Assembly: GCF_014268275.3 (NCBI RefSeq)
Contig: NZ_CP077084.1
Coordinates: forward strand, 1,240,001 to 1,304,000
DNA length: 64,000 bases
Source of the DNA: Pseudomonas tritici
GTDB lineage: Bacteria; Pseudomonadota; Gammaproteobacteria; Pseudomonadales; Pseudomonadaceae
Direction: 5' to 3'
Shown here: one piece after another, positions 27,702-37,973 of the stretch
Layout: each line of letters opens with the position of its first letter
Numbering within the stretch: position 1 is the stretch's first letter
The notes under the pieces: model-generated
Databases searched by the model: none
What the model saw: the letters and a program-made list of their open reading frames with translations, nothing else
Told to the model about the DNA's origin: nothing
Translations under genes and position numbers: made by a program

Positions 27702-29159
27702 ATGAGTGAAGAGATTCTGATCAATATCACGCCGATGGAATCGCGCGTGGCGGTGGTAGAGAACGGTGTTCTGCAAGAAGTGCACGTGGAGCGCACCCAG
27801 AAGCGCGGGATCGTCGGCAATATCTACAAAGGTAAGGTAGTGCGGGTATTGCCGGGGATGCAGGCGGCATTTGTCGATATCGGCCTGGACCGAGCTGCGT
27901 TTATCCATGCCTCCGAGATTTCCCTGCGCGAAGGCCCGGCGGTCGAAAGTATCAGCGCCCTGGTGCATGAAGGGCAGAGCCTGGTGGTGCAAGTCACCAA
28001 GGACCCCATCGGCTCCAAGGGCGCACGCCTGACCACTCAGCTGTCGATTCCGTCGCGTTACCTGGTGTACATGCCGCGTACCGCGCATGTCGGCATTTCC
28101 CTGAAGATCGAGGACGAAGCCGAGCGCGAGCGCCTGAAGAAGGTGGTCAGCGACTGCGTGGCGGCCGAGGGCATCAAGGAAGCCGGTGGGTTTATCCTGC
28201 GCACCGCCGCTGAAGGTGCTGGTGCCGATGAGATCCTCATGGACATCCGCTACCTGCGGCGCCTGTGGGACCAGATCGATGCCCAGATCAAGACCATCAG
28301 TGCACCCAGCGTTATTTATGAAGACTTGGGCCTGGCACTGCGCACGTTGCGCGACTTGGTCAGCCCCAAGATTGAGAAAATTCGCATCGACTCGCGGGAA
28401 ACTTTCCAGCGCACCACGCAATTCGTTGCCGAATTGATGCCGGAAATTGCCGACCGCCTGGAACACTACCCCGGCGAACGGCCGATCTTCGACCTGTATG
28501 GCGTCGAAGACGAAATCCAGAAAGCCCTGGAACGCAAGGTGCCGCTCAAATCCGGCGGCTACCTGGTGGTGGACCCGGCAGAAGCCATGACCACCATCGA
28601 CGTCAACACCGGCGCATTTGTTGGTCATCGCAACCTTGAAGAAACCATTTTCAAGACCAACCTCGAAGCGGCCACCGCGATTGCCCGCCAGCTGCGCCTG
28701 CGAAACCTGGGCGGGATCATCATCATCGATTTCATCGACATGGAAGATGAAGAGCACCAGCGCCAGGTGCTGCGTACCCTCGAGAAGCAGCTGGAGCGCG
28801 ATCACGCCAAGACCAACATCATCGGCATTACCGAGTTGGGCCTGGTGCAAATGACCCGCAAGCGCACCCGCGAAAGCCTTGAGCAGGTGCTGTGCGAGCC
28901 GTGCAGCAGCTGCCAGGGACGCGGTAAATTGAAGACCCCGGAAACGGTTTGCTACGAGATTTTCCGCGAAATCCTACGAGAGGCACGTGCTTACCAGGCC
29001 GAAGGTTATAGAGTGCTGGCCAACCAAAAAGTGGTGGACCGGCTGTTGGACGAAGAGTCCGGCAACGTTGCCGAACTGGAAGGGTTTATCGGGCGCACGA
29101 TACGCTTCCAGGTTGAAACCATGTATTCCCAGGAACAATACGACGTGGTGCTGCTCTGA
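27702..29159 (+). CDS. rng: Ribonuclease G
   Basis: A 485-residue RNase E/G family endoribonuclease. The N-terminal S1-like domain (GIVGNIYKGKVVRVLPGMQAAFVDIGLDRAAFIH), 5'-sensor region, DNase I-like catalytic domain with the Mg-binding Asp residues (TTIDVNTGAFVG, IIIIDFIDM) and the Zn-link cysteines (CEPCSSC) are present. There is no long C-terminal scaffold, which separates RNase G from RNase E. It trims the 16S rRNA 5' end and selected mRNAs. The start at 27702 gives MSEEILINITPMESRVAVVE. Confidence 0.96.
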   Translation: MSEEILINITPMESRVAVVENGVLQEVHVERTQKRGIVGNIYKGKVVRVLPGMQAAFVDIGLDRAAFIHASEISLREGPAVESISALVHEGQSLVVQVTKDPIGSKGARLTTQLSIPSRYLVYMPRTAHVGISLKIEDEAERERLKKVVSDCVAAEGIKEAGGFILRTAAEGAGADEILMDIRYLRRLWDQIDAQIKTISAPSVIYEDLGLALRTLRDLVSPKIEKIRIDSRETFQRTTQFVAELMPEIADRLEHYPGERPIFDLYGVEDEIQKALERKVPLKSGGYLVVDPAEAMTTIDVNTGAFVGHRNLEETIFKTNLEAATAIARQLRLRNLGGIIIIDFIDMEDEEHQRQVLRTLEKQLERDHAKTNIIGITELGLVQMTRKRTRESLEQVLCEPCSSCQGRGKLKTPETVCYEIFREILREARAYQAEGYRVLANQKVVDRLLDEESGNVAELEGFIGRTIRFQVETMYSQEQYDVVLL

Positions 29160-29235
29160 TCCCCAATCGTTTTCTTTTTATGAGACTGGCAGACCTTGAT
29201 CTGCCGTCCGACTACCGCCTTGAGGGTCGCCTGAC

Positions 29236-32200
29236 ATGGAGCGTCTGATACGCTTTTTTGCCGCTTTGACCCGTTGGGGCCTTGGCCTTTGTGCCTTGCT
29301 GCTGGTATTGGCGGCGGTGTATGTGAGTCTGGGGCGTGAATTGACGCCGCTGGTGGCCGAGTACCGTGCGGAAGTCGAGGCCAAGGCCCAGGCTGCGGTG
29401 GTCATGCCTGTGCACATCGGCAGCCTGGAAGGCCGCTGGAGCGGCTTCGCGCCGGTATTGCTGGCCCATGATGTGATGGTGGGCGAGGGCAACAGTGGCT
29501 TGCGCCTGGACCAGGTCGAAGTGGTACCGGACATCTGGGCAAGCGTGATGGCCCGCGAAGTGCGCATTGCGCATTTGCAAGTCAGTGGCCTGCAGCTCAG
29601 TGCCAAGGAAGACAAGGACGGGAAATGGGTCCTGCAAGGTCTGCCGGTGCAGGACGACCAGCCGCTGGACCCGGAGCAGTTGCTCAAGCGCATGCAGTTG
29701 GTCAAGCGTGTGTCGCTGCTCGACAGCCAGGTGACGTTGCAACCGTTTGACCATGCGCCAGTGACCCTGACGTATGTCGGCCTCAGCTTGCGTACCGGCA
29801 TCACCCGCCAACGCTTGGACGCGCGCTTGACCTTGCCGGACGGCCAGCCCCTTGCCATGAGCCTGCGCACGCGTATTCGTGCCAGCCAGTGGAAAGACGC
29901 TGAAGTCCAGGCCTATCTGAGCCTGCCGCAAAGCGACTGGGCCAAATGGATTCCTGCCAAGCTGACCCAGCAGTGGAAACTCACTCAGTTCAAGGCCGGT
30001 GGCGAATTCTGGCTGAACTGGGCCAAAGGTACCGTACAGAGTGCGGTGGTGCGTCTGAACTCGCCGCAGGTCAAGGGCAGCTACGCCGATCGTAAGCCCG
30101 TGCATATCGAAAACCTTGCGCTCACCGCCTACCTGCAACGCAGTGACACGGGCCTCAAGGTGCTCTTCGACTCACTGGCGATGAACCTGGGGGAAACGCG
30201 CTGGGAGTCGCGCGTGCAACTGCAACAAACCCTGGCCACCGACAAGGCTCAGGAAGTCTGGAAGCTGCAGGCCGACCGCCTTGACCTGACGCCAATCACG
30301 CCACTGCTCAACGCCCTGGCACCGCTGCCGGAAGGGTTCGCCAAGACTGTAGAGCACCTCAAGGCCACTGGCCTGTTGCGTAACGTGCTGGTGGATTTTC
30401 GCCCTCAAGACACTACCGATCAAAAACTCAGCTTCGCTGCCAACCTCGATCGCGTCGGTTTTGATGCCTACTCTGGCGCCCCGGCCGCGCGTAACGTTTC
30501 CGGCAGCATCAGCGGCGACTTGGGCCAGGGCGAGTTGCGCATGGACAGCAAGGATTTTTCCCTGCACCTCGATCCGATCTTTGCCAAGCCGTGGCAGTAC
30601 ATCCAGGCCAATGCGCGCCTGACGTGGAAGCTGGACAAAGAAGGCTTCACCCTGATCGCCCCGTATATCAAGGTGCTGGGCGAAGAGGGCAAGGTGGCTG
30701 CTGACTTTCTGATTCGCCTGCATTTTGACCACAGCCAGGAAGACTACATGGACCTGCGCGTCGGCTTGGTCGAGGGTGATGGGCGCTTCACTCCCAAGTA
30801 CTTGCCGGCGGTATTGAGCCCCGCACTGGATGAATGGCTGCGCACGGCGATTCTCAAGGGCGCGGTGGATCAAGGGTTCTTCCAGTACCAGGGTTCGCTG
30901 AACCACGACGCGCTGCCGGCTTCGCGCAATATCAGCCTGTTTTTCAAGGTGCATGACGCTGAACTGGCCTTTCAACCGGGCTGGCCGCATGTGAGCAAGG
31001 TCAATGGCGAAGTGTTTGTCGAGGAAAGCGGTGTGCGCATCCTGGCCAGTAAAGGCCAGTTGCTCGACACGAAGGTCAAGGACATCTACGTCAATATCCC
31101 TCACGCACCTGCCGGCAAGGACAGTCACCTGTTGCTCACCGGTAATTTTGCCGGCGGCTTGGGCGATGGTCTGAAAATCCTCCAGGAAGCGCCGATTGGC
31201 ACCGCATCGACGTTCGCCGGATGGAAGGGTGAGGGCGACTTGCAAGGCAGCCTTGACCTGGATATTCCGTTGACCAAGGGTGCCGATCCAAAAATCGTGG
31301 TGGACTTCAAAACCGATAAGTCGCGCTTGCAACTGGCTGAGCCGACCCTGGACCTGACCCAGCTCAAGGGTGATTTCCGTTTTGACAGCACCAAAGGCCT
31401 CAGTGGCCAGAACATCACGGCCCAAGCGTTTGACCGGCCGATCACCGCGCAGATTTTCGCCGATGGCAAGCCGGGCAGCATCAGCACCCGCGTGGCTGCC
31501 AAGGGTCAGGTGACGGTCAAGCGGCTGACGGACTGGTTGAACGTCAGCCAACCGCTGCCGGTGTCTGGCGATATTCCCTACCAACTGCAATTGACCCTGG
31601 ACGGTGCCGACAGCCAACTGATGGTCAGCTCCAACCTCAAGGGTGTGGCGGTGGATTTGCCCGCGCCGTTCGGGATGCCAGCCAGCCAGGGGCGTGACAG
31701 TGTGTTTCGCATGACTTTGCAGGGCGCCGAGCGCCGTTATTGGTTCGATTACGGCGAACTGGCGAACTTCACCTTTGCTGCGCCGCCGGACAGATTCAAT
31801 GATGGCCGCGGTGAACTGTTCCTCGGGGATGGGGACGCCGTGCTGCCGGGCGCCAAGGGTTTGCGCATTCGTGGTGTGCTCTCGGAGCTGGACATCGATC
31901 CGTGGAAAAAGCTGGTGAACCAGTACGCCGGCAATGACCCGGGGGGGAGTGCCAAGCAACTGCTGAGCAGTGCCGACTTCAAAATCGGCAAACTCACCGG
32001 TCTGGGCACCCAGTTCGATCAGGTCAACCTGCAACTCAACCGCAAACAGGCGGCCTGGGGCTTGCAGCTCGACAGCCAGCAGGCCAAGGGCACAGTCGAC
32101 CTGCCTGACGCCAAGGGCGCGCCGATTGCGATCAACCTGCAATATGTGAAACTGCCGGCGGTGGATCCGACGGTGCAGGCGGACGAAAACGCGCCGGACC

Positions 32201-33051
32201 CTTTGGCAAGTATCGATCCCAAGGATATTCCGGCGCTGGATATCGCCATTGATCAGCTGTTCCAGGGCCCGGAGCTGGTGGGCGCCTGGTCGCTGAAAAT
32301 TCGCCCGACCGCCAAAGGCCTGGTCTTCAATAACCTGGACCTGGGCCTCAAGGGCATGCAGCTCAAGGGCGCCGGTGGTTGGGAAGGTGCGGCGGGCGAC
32401 AGCAGCAGTTGGTACAAGGGCCGTTTGGACGGTAAGAATATCGCCGATGTGCTCAAGGGCTGGGGCTATGCCCCCACCGTCACCAGCCAGGATTTCCACT
32501 TGGATGTGGATGGTCGCTGGCCTGGTTCGCCAGCCTATGTCGGGCCTAAGCGCTTCTCCGGCAGCTTGGATGCCGCGTTCCGCAACGGCCAGTTCGTGGA
32601 AGTGGAGGGTGGCGCCCAGGCCCTGCGGGTATTTGGCCTGCTGAACTTCAACTCCATCGGGCGCCGGTTGCGTCTGGACTTCTCGGACTTGCTCGGCAAG
32701 GGCTTGAGCTATGACCGAGTCAAAGGCTTGTTGGCGGCGAGTAGCGGTGTATTTGTAACCCGTGAACCGATCACCATGACCGGGCCTTCTACCAACCTGG
32801 AGCTCAACGGCACCCTGGACCTGGTAGCAGACCGTGTCGACGCCAAGCTGCTGGTCACCCTGCCGGTTACCAACAACCTTCCGATCGCAGCGCTGATCGT
32901 GGGGGCGCCCGCCATTGGTGGCGCGCTGTTCCTGATCGACAAGCTGATTGGTGATCGTGTTGCACGCTTCGCGAGCGTGCAATACAAGGTCGAAGGGCCG
33001 TGGAAGGACCCGAAAATCACCTTCGACAAGCCATTTGAAAAACCAAACTGA
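29236..33051 (+). CDS. yhdP: YhdP-like AsmA-family phospholipid transport protein
   Basis: A 1271-residue protein with one N-terminal membrane helix (about residues 10-30, RWGLGLCALLLVLAAVYVSL) and a very long periplasmic beta-rich region ending in an AsmA-like C-terminal domain (GLLNFNSIGRRLRLDFSDL...). This matches YhdP, one of the bridge-like AsmA proteins that carry phospholipids from the inner to the outer membrane. Its position directly after rng is conserved in gammaproteobacteria. The long open frame on the other strand (30172-33120) is a GC-codon shadow. Confidence 0.94.
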   Translation: MERLIRFFAALTRWGLGLCALLLVLAAVYVSLGRELTPLVAEYRAEVEAKAQAAVVMPVHIGSLEGRWSGFAPVLLAHDVMVGEGNSGLRLDQVEVVPDIWASVMAREVRIAHLQVSGLQLSAKEDKDGKWVLQGLPVQDDQPLDPEQLLKRMQLVKRVSLLDSQVTLQPFDHAPVTLTYVGLSLRTGITRQRLDARLTLPDGQPLAMSLRTRIRASQWKDAEVQAYLSLPQSDWAKWIPAKLTQQWKLTQFKAGGEFWLNWAKGTVQSAVVRLNSPQVKGSYADRKPVHIENLALTAYLQRSDTGLKVLFDSLAMNLGETRWESRVQLQQTLATDKAQEVWKLQADRLDLTPITPLLNALAPLPEGFAKTVEHLKATGLLRNVLVDFRPQDTTDQKLSFAANLDRVGFDAYSGAPAARNVSGSISGDLGQGELRMDSKDFSLHLDPIFAKPWQYIQANARLTWKLDKEGFTLIAPYIKVLGEEGKVAADFLIRLHFDHSQEDYMDLRVGLVEGDGRFTPKYLPAVLSPALDEWLRTAILKGAVDQGFFQYQGSLNHDALPASRNISLFFKVHDAELAFQPGWPHVSKVNGEVFVEESGVRILASKGQLLDTKVKDIYVNIPHAPAGKDSHLLLTGNFAGGLGDGLKILQEAPIGTASTFAGWKGEGDLQGSLDLDIPLTKGADPKIVVDFKTDKSRLQLAEPTLDLTQLKGDFRFDSTKGLSGQNITAQAFDRPITAQIFADGKPGSISTRVAAKGQVTVKRLTDWLNVSQPLPVSGDIPYQLQLTLDGADSQLMVSSNLKGVAVDLPAPFGMPASQGRDSVFRMTLQGAERRYWFDYGELANFTFAAPPDRFNDGRGELFLGDGDAVLPGAKGLRIRGVLSELDIDPWKKLVNQYAGNDPGGSAKQLLSSADFKIGKLTGLGTQFDQVNLQLNRKQAAWGLQLDSQQAKGTVDLPDAKGAPIAINLQYVKLPAVDPTVQADENAPDPLASIDPKDIPALDIAIDQLFQGPELVGAWSLKIRPTAKGLVFNNLDLGLKGMQLKGAGGWEGAAGDSSSWYKGRLDGKNIADVLKGWGYAPTVTSQDFHLDVDGRWPGSPAYVGPKRFSGSLDAAFRNGQFVEVEGGAQALRVFGLLNFNSIGRRLRLDFSDLLGKGLSYDRVKGLLAASSGVFVTREPITMTGPSTNLELNGTLDLVADRVDAKLLVTLPVTNNLPIAALIVGAPAIGGALFLIDKLIGDRVARFASVQYKVEGPWKDPKITFDKPFEKPN

Positions 33052-33099
33052 GGGCCTGTGGAGTAGCATGGCCGCATGCCTTTTATGGAGTGTCGGCCC

Positions 33100-33948
33100 A
33101 TGTCCTTTGCGGTAATTCAAATGGTCAGCCAGAGCGATGTGCTGGCTAACCTGGCCCAGGCCCGGCGCTTGCTGGAGCGGGCGGCTGCGGGTGGGGCGAA
33201 GTTGGCGGTGCTGCCGGAAAACTTCGCTGCCATGGGGCGTCGCGATGTGGCTGATATCGGCCGCGCCGAGGCGCTGGGCGAAGGTCCGATCCTGCCGTGG
33301 TTGAAACAGACCGCCCGCGACCTCACCTTATGGATAGTGGCCGGCACGTTGCCGTTGCCGCCAGAGGACCAACCGCACGCCAAGTCCAACGCCTGCTCGC
33401 TGCTGGTTGATGATCGCGGCGAAATCGTGGCTCGTTACGACAAGCTGCACCTTTTCGATGTGGATGTCGCTGATGCTCGCGGTCGTTACCGTGAATCCGA
33501 CGACTATGCTTTCGGGGGTAATGTGGTGGTGGCAGATACGCCCGTCGGCCGTTTGGGCTTGACGGTGTGTTACGACTTGCGCTTCCCCGAGCTCTACAGC
33601 GAGTTGCGCGCGGCGGGGGCTGAATTGATTACGGCGCCTTCGGCGTTTACGGCAGTGACCGGCGCCGCTCATTGGGACGTGCTGATTCGCGCACGGGCCA
33701 TCGAGACCCAGTGCTACCTGCTGGCGGCGGCGCAAGGTGGTGTACACCCGGGCCCCCGGGAAACCCATGGCCACGCAGCCATTGTCGACCCCTGGGGGCG
33801 CGTGCTGACACAACAGGATACAGGCGAAGCGGTGTTGCTGGCCGAGCGCGATAGCAGTGAACAGGCGTCGATACGGGCGCGCATGCCGGTGGTCAACCAT
33901 CGGCGCTTTTTCTCGCAGGGCGCACAGCGGCCTGCTTCGGAACGATGA
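33100..33948 (+). CDS. Carbon-nitrogen hydrolase family protein (Nit1-like amidase)
   Basis: A 282-residue nitrilase-superfamily protein with the Glu (LPENFAAM), Lys ([11 protein letters not shown]) and Cys ([12 protein letters not shown]) triad in place. The sequence resembles the Nit1/deaminated-glutathione amidase branch, which repairs deaminated glutathione; other omega-amidases are similar, so the substrate is not certain. The ATG at 33100 starts [10 protein letters not shown], the usual family start. It sits between yhdP and tldD in the conserved order. Confidence 0.9.
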   Translation: MSFAVIQMVSQSDVLANLAQARRLLERAAAGGAKLAVLPENFAAMGRRDVADIGRAEALGEGPILPWLKQTARDLTLWIVAGTLPLPPEDQPHAKSNACSLLVDDRGEIVARYDKLHLFDVDVADARGRYRESDDYAFGGNVVVADTPVGRLGLTVCYDLRFPELYSELRAAGAELITAPSAFTAVTGAAHWDVLIRARAIETQCYLLAAAQGGVHPGPRETHGHAAIVDPWGRVLTQQDTGEAVLLAERDSSEQASIRARMPVVNHRRFFSQGAQRPASER

Positions 33949-33964
33949 ATTTAAGGTCATACCT

Positions 33965-35407
33965 ATGAGCGAGTTGTTGTCCTCAGTCAGTGAACACCTC
34001 CTGGCACCCGGTGGCGTGACCATCGAAAGCTTGCAAACCGTGCTCGGCGATCTGGCCGGACCGGGCATTGATGCGGCTGACCTGTATTTCCAGGGCCAGA
34101 TCTCCGAGTCCTGGTCCCTGGAAGACGGGATCGTCAAGGAAGGCAGTTTCAATCTGGACCAGGGTGTCGGCGTGCGTGCGCAATCCGGTGAAAAAACCGG
34201 CTTTGCCTACAGCAACGCGATCACCCTGGAAGCCTTGGGCCTCGCGGCGCGTGCTGCGCGCTCAATCTCCCGCGCCGGCCAAAATGGCACGGTTCAGGCG
34301 TTCAGTACTCAAGATGTGGCGCAGTTGTACGCACCGGATAACCCGTTGGAAGTCATCAGTCGTGCGGAAAAGGTCGAGCTGCTCAAGCGTATCGACGTGG
34401 CCACCCGCGCCCTCGACCCGCGTATCCAGCAGGTCACCGTGAGCATGGCCGGTGTGTGGGAGCGCATTCTGGTGGCGTCCACCGACGGCGGCCTGGCGGC
34501 GGATGTACGGCCGCTGGTGCGCTTCAATGTCAGTGTAATCGTCGAACAGAATGGTCGCCGCGAGCGCGGTGGCCATGGTGGCGGCGGGCGTACCGACTAC
34601 CGCTACTTCCTCACCGACGACCGTGCCATGGGCTATGCCCGTGAGGCCCTGCGCCAGGCGCTGGTCAACCTGGAAGCCATTCCGGCGCCGGCGGGTACCT
34701 TGCCTGTGGTGCTGGGATCGGGCTGGTCCGGCGTACTGCTGCACGAAGCGGTCGGCCATGGCCTGGAAGGTGACTTCAACCGCAAGGGCAGTTCAGCCTA
34801 CAGCGGTCGTATGGGCGAGATGGTCGCGTCCAAGCTCTGCACCATCGTCGATGACGGCACCCTGACCGGGCGTCGTGGCTCGCTGAGCGTCGATGACGAA
34901 GGTACGCCTACCGAGTGCACCACCCTGATCGAAAACGGCGTGCTCAAGGGCTACATGCAAGACAAGCTCAACGCCCGCTTGCTGGGCGTGGCGCGCACCG
35001 GTAACGGCCGTCGCGAATCCTATGCGCACTTGCCGATGCCACGCATGACCAATACCTACATGCTCGGTGGCGAAAGCGACCCGGCGGAAATCATCGCTTC
35101 GGTGAAGCGCGGCATCTACTGCGCCAACCTCGGTGGCGGCCAAGTGGACATCACCAGCGGCAAGTTCGTGTTCTCCACCAGCGAGGCGTACCTGATCGAA
35201 GACGGCAAGATTACTGCGCCGGTCAAAGGAGCAACGTTGATTGGTAACGGTCCGGAAGCCATGAGCAAGGTGTCGATGGTCGGTAACGACCTGTCGCTCG
35301 ACAGCGGCGTGGGCACGTGCGGGAAAGACGGGCAGTCGGTGCCGGTGGGTGTCGGCCAGCCAACGCTGAAAATTGATGCGATCACCGTGGGTGGCACGGG
35401 GTCGTAA
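33965..35407 (+). CDS. tldD: Metalloprotease subunit TldD
   Basis: A 480-residue protein with the zinc-binding [11 protein letters not shown] (HExxxH) motif at about residue 260 and the C-terminal [15 protein letters not shown] block. With PmbA/TldE it forms a heterodimeric protease that degrades unfolded peptides, matures microcin-type peptides and clears CcdA antitoxin. Its partner is only ~680 bases downstream at 36083, with darP inserted on the opposite strand. Confidence 0.96.
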   Translation: MSELLSSVSEHLLAPGGVTIESLQTVLGDLAGPGIDAADLYFQGQISESWSLEDGIVKEGSFNLDQGVGVRAQSGEKTGFAYSNAITLEALGLAARAARSISRAGQNGTVQAFSTQDVAQLYAPDNPLEVISRAEKVELLKRIDVATRALDPRIQQVTVSMAGVWERILVASTDGGLAADVRPLVRFNVSVIVEQNGRRERGGHGGGGRTDYRYFLTDDRAMGYAREALRQALVNLEAIPAPAGTLPVVLGSGWSGVLLHEAVGHGLEGDFNRKGSSAYSGRMGEMVASKLCTIVDDGTLTGRRGSLSVDDEGTPTECTTLIENGVLKGYMQDKLNARLLGVARTGNGRRESYAHLPMPRMTNTYMLGGESDPAEIIASVKRGIYCANLGGGQVDITSGKFVFSTSEAYLIEDGKITAPVKGATLIGNGPEAMSKVSMVGNDLSLDSGVGTCGKDGQSVPVGVGQPTLKIDAITVGGTGS

Positions 35408-35419
35408 GAGATGGAGCTT

Positions 35420-35442
35420 CGGGTGGCGAAAACCGCCACCCG
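35420..35442. terminator. Perfect hairpin between tldD and darP (convergent)
   Basis: CGGGTGGCG-AAAAC-CGCCACCCG is a 9-bp perfect stem lying between two convergent stops, 13 bases after tldD and 10 bases after darP. There is no T tract on either side, so termination efficiency is uncertain; mRNA end protection is also possible. Confidence 0.5.
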
Positions 35443-35452
35443 GGGAAGAGGA

Positions 35453-35974
35453 TCAGCGCAGGCCGCGTTGAGTCTCGTCCAGCTCTCGGATGTACTTGAA
35501 GATTTTACGGCTGGTGGCCGGTGCCTTGTTATGCGCCTGCTCGTGCTGGGCCTGACGGATCAGGGAGCGCAGTTGCTGGCGGTCCGCGTCCGGGTAGTCC
35601 AGCACGAATTTCTCCAGCACGGCGTCATCGCCCGCGATCAAGCGGTCACGCCAACGCTCCAGGTTATGGAAGCGTTCGTTGTACTGGCGAGTGGAGGCAT
35701 CGGTTTGATCAAGCAAAGCCAGAATGGCGTCAGTGTCCTGATCGCGCATGAGTTTGCCGATAAACATGATGTGCCGTTTACGCGCGATATTCGCGGTGTG
35801 CTTGGGCGCATCGGCCAAGGCCCGGCGCATTTCGTCGGTCAAAGGCAGTTTTGCAATCAAATCTTTCTTGAGCGTTGTAAGGCGCTCGCCAAGGTCAACC
35901 AGAGCATGCAGCTCGCGTTTGACCTGGGTTTTGCTTTTCTCCCCATCGAGGGAGTCGTCGTAAGAATCAACCAT
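35453..35974 (-). CDS. yjgA: Ribosome-associated protein DarP/YjgA (50S biogenesis factor)
   Basis: A 173-residue charged helical protein ([55 protein letters not shown]-like segments) of the DUF615/YjgA family, which joins the late 50S assembly precursor and helps fold the peptidyl-transferase centre. ATG at 35974 gives MVDSYDDS; a TTG five codons upstream is possible but less likely. It is encoded opposite to tldD and pmbA. Confidence 0.93.
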   Translation of the reverse strand: MVDSYDDSLDGEKSKTQVKRELHALVDLGERLTTLKKDLIAKLPLTDEMRRALADAPKHTANIARKRHIMFIGKLMRDQDTDAILALLDQTDASTRQYNERFHNLERWRDRLIAGDDAVLEKFVLDYPDADRQQLRSLIRQAQHEQAHNKAPATSRKIFKYIRELDETQRGLR

Positions 35975-36082
35975 GGTGGCAGTCCGCAAAGAAACGCCGC
36001 CATGATAACCAGTCGGGGGCCGCTTGTCCGGCCCGGTCGCTCGATGGCCTTAACCGAAAGCAGAATTTGAGTGGAGAAAACC

Positions 36083-37429
36083 ATGAGTGCAGCCCAAAGC
36101 GTCGGTCCGCAAGCGTTACCGGCACTGCAGGAACAAGTCGAGCAGATCCTTGCCGAGGCCAAGCGCCAGGGGGCCAGTGCCTGTGAGGTGGCGGTGTCGC
36201 TGGAGCAGGGGCTGTCGACGTCGGTACGCCAGCGTGAAGTGGAAACCGTTGAGTTCAATCGCGACCAAGGGTTTGGCATCACCTTGTATGTCGGGCAGCG
36301 CAAAGGCTCGGCCAGTACGTCGGCCAGTGGCCCGGAAGCGATTCGCGAAACGGTGGCGGCTGCGTTGGCGATTGCCAAGCACACCTCGGAGGATGAAAGC
36401 TCGGGTTTGGCCGATAAGGCGCTGATGGCCAAGGACCTGAAGGATTTCGATCTGTTCCACGCCTGGGACATCACGCCTGAGCAAGCCATCGAACAGGCAT
36501 TGATCTGTGAAGCAGCGGCGTTCGACGCCGATGCGCGCATCAAGAACGCTGATGGCACCACATTGAGTACCCATCAGGGCTGCCGTGTGTATGGCAACAG
36601 CCATGGTTTTATCGGCGGTTATGCGTCCACTCGTCATAGCCTGAGCTGCGTGATGATTGCCGAAGCCAATGGGCAGATGCAGCGTGATTACTGGTACGAC
36701 GTGAATCGCCAGGGCGATTTGCTGGCGGACCCGGTGAGCATTGGCCAGCGTGCTGCGCAGCGTGCCGCGAGCCGCCTGGGCGCGCGCCCGGTGCCGACGT
36801 GCGAAGTGCCTGTGCTGTTTTCGGCAGAACTTGCCGGTGGGTTGTTCGGCAGCTTCCTGGGGGCGATTTCCGGTGGCAACTTGTACCGTAAGTCCTCGTT
36901 CCTGGAAGGTGCGATTGGCCAGAAACTGTTTCCCGAGTGGCTGACCATCGATGAACGCCCGCACCTGATGCGTGCCATGGGCAGCACGTCGTTCGATGGT
37001 GATGGCCTGGCGACTTATGCCAAGCCATTCGTCGAGAAAGGTGAATTGGTCTCCTACATATTGGGCACGTACTCCGGTCGCAAACTCGGCCTGCCAAGCA
37101 CGGCGAACTCCGGTGGCGTGCATAACCTGTTTGTCACCCATGGCAATGAAGACCAGGCGGCGTTGCTGCGGCGCATGGGCCGTGGCTTGCTAGTCACCGA
37201 ATTGATGGGCCATGGCTTGAACATGGTCACCGGTGATTACTCCCGTGGCGCGGCGGGGTTCTGGGTAGAAAACGGCGAGATTCAGTTTGCCGTTCAGGAA
37301 GTGACTATCGCTGGCAACATGCGCGATATGTTCAAGCAGATCGTTGCCGTGGGTAATGACTTGGAACTGCGCAGCAACATTCGCACAGGTTCTGTGCTGA
37401 TCGAGCGGATGACCGTCGCCGGCAGCTAA
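36083..37429 (+). CDS. pmbA: Metalloprotease subunit PmbA (TldE)
   Basis: A 448-residue protein homologous to TldD but without the HExxxH zinc site, as expected for the non-catalytic partner. Family blocks include EVETVEFNRDQGFGITLY, TYSGRKLGLPSTANSGGVHNLFV and RTGSVLIERMTVAGS at the C terminus. GGAGAAAACC is a good ribosome binding site for the ATG at 36083. A strong terminator follows. Confidence 0.96.
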   Translation: MSAAQSVGPQALPALQEQVEQILAEAKRQGASACEVAVSLEQGLSTSVRQREVETVEFNRDQGFGITLYVGQRKGSASTSASGPEAIRETVAAALAIAKHTSEDESSGLADKALMAKDLKDFDLFHAWDITPEQAIEQALICEAAAFDADARIKNADGTTLSTHQGCRVYGNSHGFIGGYASTRHSLSCVMIAEANGQMQRDYWYDVNRQGDLLADPVSIGQRAAQRAASRLGARPVPTCEVPVLFSAELAGGLFGSFLGAISGGNLYRKSSFLEGAIGQKLFPEWLTIDERPHLMRAMGSTSFDGDGLATYAKPFVEKGELVSYILGTYSGRKLGLPSTANSGGVHNLFVTHGNEDQAALLRRMGRGLLVTELMGHGLNMVTGDYSRGAAGFWVENGEIQFAVQEVTIAGNMRDMFKQIVAVGNDLELRSNIRTGSVLIERMTVAGS

Positions 37430-37446
37430 CCCTTCAACGCTCCCTG

Positions 37447-37486
37447 AAAAAGGCGCGCCATCCCACGGATGGCGCGCCTTTTTTTG
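37447..37486 (+). terminator. Intrinsic terminator after pmbA
   Basis: AAAAAGGCGCGCCATCC / GGATGGCGCGCCTTTTTTT forms a 12-bp near-perfect stem followed by seven T. It insulates pmbA from the iron-regulated operon that follows. Confidence 0.93.
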
Positions 37487-37543
37487 TAACTACGTCGTGG
37501 GACGAATCCTTTGGTGCTCTTGTTTTGATTCTTAATATCATTT

Positions 37544-37562
37544 AATAATGAATATCATTATC
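37544..37562 (+). promoter_or_regulatory. Fur box in front of fagA
   Basis: AATAATGAATATCATTATC matches 16 of 19 positions of the Fur consensus GATAATGATAATCATTATC. It lies 16 bases before the fagA start, where bound Fe-Fur would block transcription. The AT-rich stretch TTGATTCTTAATATCATT upstream extends the site. This agrees with the iron-starvation induction known for the fagA-fumC-sodA operon in P. aeruginosa. Confidence 0.87.
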
Positions 37563-37577
37563 GAGCGAGTGTAGATC

Positions 37578-37973
37578 ATGAGTTCTGTCCTGCATGAGGA
37601 TCCTTATCTGGAAAGCTGGCGCTGGATGAGTCGTCAAATCCGCTGCGCACTCGATCCAAATGAGCCTCGCCTGATCGAGCATTACCTCAACGAAGGTCGA
37701 TACCTGGCGTGCTGCACCGCGACCCATCCGTGGACGATCGCTGAGACCTCATTGCGTTTACTGCTCGACACCGCCAGCGATATAGCGCTGCCGTGGCACT
37801 GGCGTTCCGTATGCCTGGACCAGGCTTGGCGTCCACTGCGTGACCTGGAACAGCTTTCTCAATGTCCCTGCCGTCTCAAGCGCTGGCAGACCTTTGCCTG
37901 GCAATTGGCGACCTGCGAATTGCTGCCGTCTATTTCTCACTCCGACCTCGTGCAAGGATCTAACGATGAGTAA
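37578..37973 (+). CDS. fagA: FagA-like protein (Fur-associated gene A)
   Basis: A 131-residue protein, rich in Trp and Cys (ESWRWMSRQIRCALDP, LACCTATHPWTIAET), with no signal or membrane segment. It occupies the place of fagA in the P. aeruginosa iron-repressed operon fagA-fumC-orfX-sodA. Its biochemical role is unknown; the cysteine pairs might bind iron or another metal (speculative). Its stop overlaps the fumC start by eight bases, so the two are translationally coupled. Confidence 0.85.
   Translation: MSSVLHEDPYLESWRWMSRQIRCALDPNEPRLIEHYLNEGRYLACCTATHPWTIAETSLRLLLDTASDIALPWHWRSVCLDQAWRPLRDLEQLSQCPCRLKRWQTFAWQLATCELLPSISHSDLVQGSNDE

Noticed and set aside
30172..33120. 982-codon open frame on the minus strand opposite yhdP
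   Set aside because: It is the antisense shadow of a GC-rich gene with G/C third positions; the plus-strand frame has a clear family match, and the minus translation is His/Gln/Val-rich as expected for such shadows.
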